64,000 bases of DNA from Bradyrhizobium australiense (GTDB taxonomy: Bacteria; Pseudomonadota; Alphaproteobacteria; Rhizobiales; Xanthobacteraceae). Location: the NCBI RefSeq assembly GCF_013114825.1, contig NZ_JAAVLX010000004.1, positions 620,001 to 684,000 on the forward strand, in the 5' to 3' direction. The position numbers were made by a program, and so were the translations under genes. Of the stretch, positions 62,721 to 64,000 are shown one piece after another. How positions within the stretch are numbered: position 1 is the stretch's first letter; the number at the start of each line of letters is the position of its first letter. The notes beneath the pieces were generated by a model. The model saw only the letters and a list, made by a program, of their open reading frames with translations. It was not told where the DNA came from and searched no databases.

Positions 62721-64000
62721 TTACGCGGCGCGAACGTAGCCGTAGCGCAGGTTCGAGGGCGCATTGGCCGCCAGCGCATACTCGTTCTTGAGCGAAGCGA
62801 GACGGTCCTCGGAATAGGTCGGCATCCTGGTGTTGTCAGCCGCTTTCAGCCTGATCTTGTAGAACCTGGTTGCGTTGCCCGCGAAGATCAGCTGCTTGGT
62901 GGCGCTATTGGCGTCACCAAGCGGCGCAAAGCCGTACTTCTTCTGCATGTCTTCCGGGATTTCAAGTCGGCGCAACGCCTCGATCTGCCACTGCGGTGAG
63001 CCGTACCAGACCGAGTCGGTGCCCCACATCACGTGGTCGACTCCCATGCCCTTGATCAACGTACCGACCAGCGCGGCGCAGAACTTGGGATGCGCGACTG
63101 CCGAGTTGGCAAAGGACGTGCCGAGCTCGGCATAGACATTGTTGACGCCGAACTTCTGCGGGATTTCCGCGAGGTCCGAGGCCCACTGGATGCGGCCAGT
63201 CTGCTCGAACTCCGCCCACGCCTTGTCCGGTAGTTCGAGGAACGCACGTAGCGCCGAGTGATAGATCACGAAGTTCATCTGCGGCCAATCCTTGGCAGCC
63301 TTCCCGATGTCCCATGCGGTTGCGTATTCCCATACGCCGGCGAACGACTTCTCGTAATCGGGCGGCAGCAGCCCCTTGTGGATACACAGCGTGTTGATGC
63401 CGGCCTTTACGGCTTTCTCGTAAAACGGATACATCACCTGCTCGTCGTCGAGCCGCCATGGGTACTTGGAGGGCGCCAACGGATCGCCGATCGTGTAGGA
63501 CTTCCAGGAATCCGGCTTGTAGACCTCGATCGCCTTGTCGACCTCCTCCATCCAGCCGGGCTGCTTTGGGGTGATGACGCTGTGCGCCAGCAGGCGGCGC
63601 GAACCGGCGAAGTCGTTGATGAGTTCGCGTGCCTTGACGATCTGCTCGTTGGAAAGAAGCCACCAGCTCGGATCGTCGAACGGCGCGCCGCTCAAGAGCG
63701 CCATGTTGGTGTCGCTGTCGTAATAGATCTCTTTCACGTAATTCTGGAACTTGTAGCGGGCGAGCGAAGAGACGCCCTCCTCCTTCATCTTCGGATTCCA
63801 GTGCTGGCTCGCAAAATCCGCCAGCCCCAAGAGCTCCTTGTGGTCGAAGTCATCGCGCACGAAATGGGTCTGAACGTCGAAGATGAACTGGTCAGCGAGG
63901 CCATGCGCACGCGCCAGCATCAATTCGGGCTCTCGAGCCTCCGCAGGCGCGACCTGGAAAACATTGCCGTAGACGTCGTTCATGGCGAGGAATGCCGCCG
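62721..64000 (-). CDS. Amidohydrolase-2 family metal hydrolase, cut by the window edge
   Basis: At least 420 residues are present. An ATG lies at 63983, but the frame continues past the window end as AAFLAMNDVYGN, which looks like the rear of a Tat or Sec signal, so the true start is probably outside. The barrel reads FIFDVQTHFVRDDFDHKELL with the metal-binding HxH-like segment (QTHF), MNFVIYHSALRAFLEL, and HVMWGTDSVWYGSPQWQIEA with Asp near the C-terminus. The family includes decarboxylases and hydrolases of aromatic acids. It ends 102 bases from the XoxJ-like gene, convergent. Confidence 0.75.
   Translation of the reverse strand, partial: AAFLAMNDVYGNVFQVAPAEAREPELMLARAHGLADQFIFDVQTHFVRDDFDHKELLGLADFASQHWNPKMKEEGVSSLARYKFQNYVKEIYYDSDTNMALLSGAPFDDPSWWLLSNEQIVKARELINDFAGSRRLLAHSVITPKQPGWMEEVDKAIEVYKPDSWKSYTIGDPLAPSKYPWRLDDEQVMYPFYEKAVKAGINTLCIHKGLLPPDYEKSFAGVWEYATAWDIGKAAKDWPQMNFVIYHSALRAFLELPDKAWAEFEQTGRIQWASDLAEIPQKFGVNNVYAELGTSFANSAVAHPKFCAALVGTLIKGMGVDHVMWGTDSVWYGSPQWQIEALRRLEIPEDMQKKYGFAPLGDANSATKQLIFAGNATRFYKIRLKAADNTRMPTYSEDRLASLKNEYALAANAPSNLRYGYVRAA

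Overview
The window looks like chromosomal DNA from a Bradyrhizobium-like alphaproteobacterium (Nitrobacteraceae). This rests on high GC with GC-biased third codon positions, the rhizobial cluster for very-long-chain fatty acid modification of lipid A (acpXL, fabZ, two fabF genes, lpxXL), several orphan Bug/TTT-type binding proteins, small hypothetical families typical of the genus, and dispersed palindromes of the form GTAGCCCGGATGGAGCGCAG. The genus is inferred from recognition, not from a search.

Region 1 (1-7.7 kb) is a mobile or accessory zone. A compact four-gene operon (156-3419) has the layout of an ABC-three-component (ABC-3C) conflict system: a small membrane protein, a third component ending in FLTGNCHIRWD, a middle component, and a Rad50-like ATPase with a zinc-hook-like CxxC pair. 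The first two proteins share one motif. Behind it lie the decayed 3' end of one tyrosine recombinase, a frameshifted nuclease gene, a small hypothetical gene and an intact tyrosine recombinase, then a 5'-truncated IS1182-type transposase.

Region 2 (7.7-14.3 kb) is a minus-strand cluster of four SPFH (HflK/HflC-like) proteins. One is fused to the C-terminus of a CSCG/CASC metal-type permease with a His-rich loop, and an exported acetamidase/formamidase homologue sits among them. Region 3 (14.3-21 kb) has small hypotheticals, a Rieske protein fused to a long helical domain, a frameshifted S41 peptidase and scattered gene remnants.

Region 4 (21-31.7 kb) concerns aromatic compounds. A minus-strand operon encodes a LigI-like pyrone-dicarboxylate lactonase, a Bug receptor, GalB-like hydratase, GalC-like aldolase and a 4,5-dihydroxyphthalate decarboxylase-like protein, followed by an extradiol dioxygenase-like protein and a P450. 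A TetR regulator with a clear palindrome upstream, two more binding proteins and an MFS exporter sit beside it. Around 37-39 kb a MarR regulator and a MobA-like 3-hydroxybenzoate hydroxylase are divergently arranged; the latter's predicted product, protocatechuate, would feed the same lower pathway.

Region 5 (31.8-49 kb) contains a shortened EAL protein, a HerA-like ATPase, an AhpD-like protein, a structured repeat-rich intergenic stretch, the lipid A VLCFA operon, a 37-residue membrane microprotein, and an operon for rhodanese, aminotransferase and PotF-like binding protein. It closes with a GNAT, an L,D-transpeptidase lipoprotein and a cyclic-nucleotide-binding protein.

Region 6 (49-64 kb) has a serine hydrolase, a ClpP-like exported protein, a decayed small gene, an ABC_sub_bind protein, a membrane class III cyclase and a CHASE3/PAS histidine kinase. 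A Tat-exported binding protein follows, then a xoxF-xoxG-xoxJ-like trio: a PQQ alcohol dehydrogenase with the lanthanide-type second Asp but without the vicinal cysteine pair, a c-type cytochrome and a periplasmic binding protein. The window ends inside an amidohydrolase gene. I saw no tRNA, rRNA or CRISPR array.
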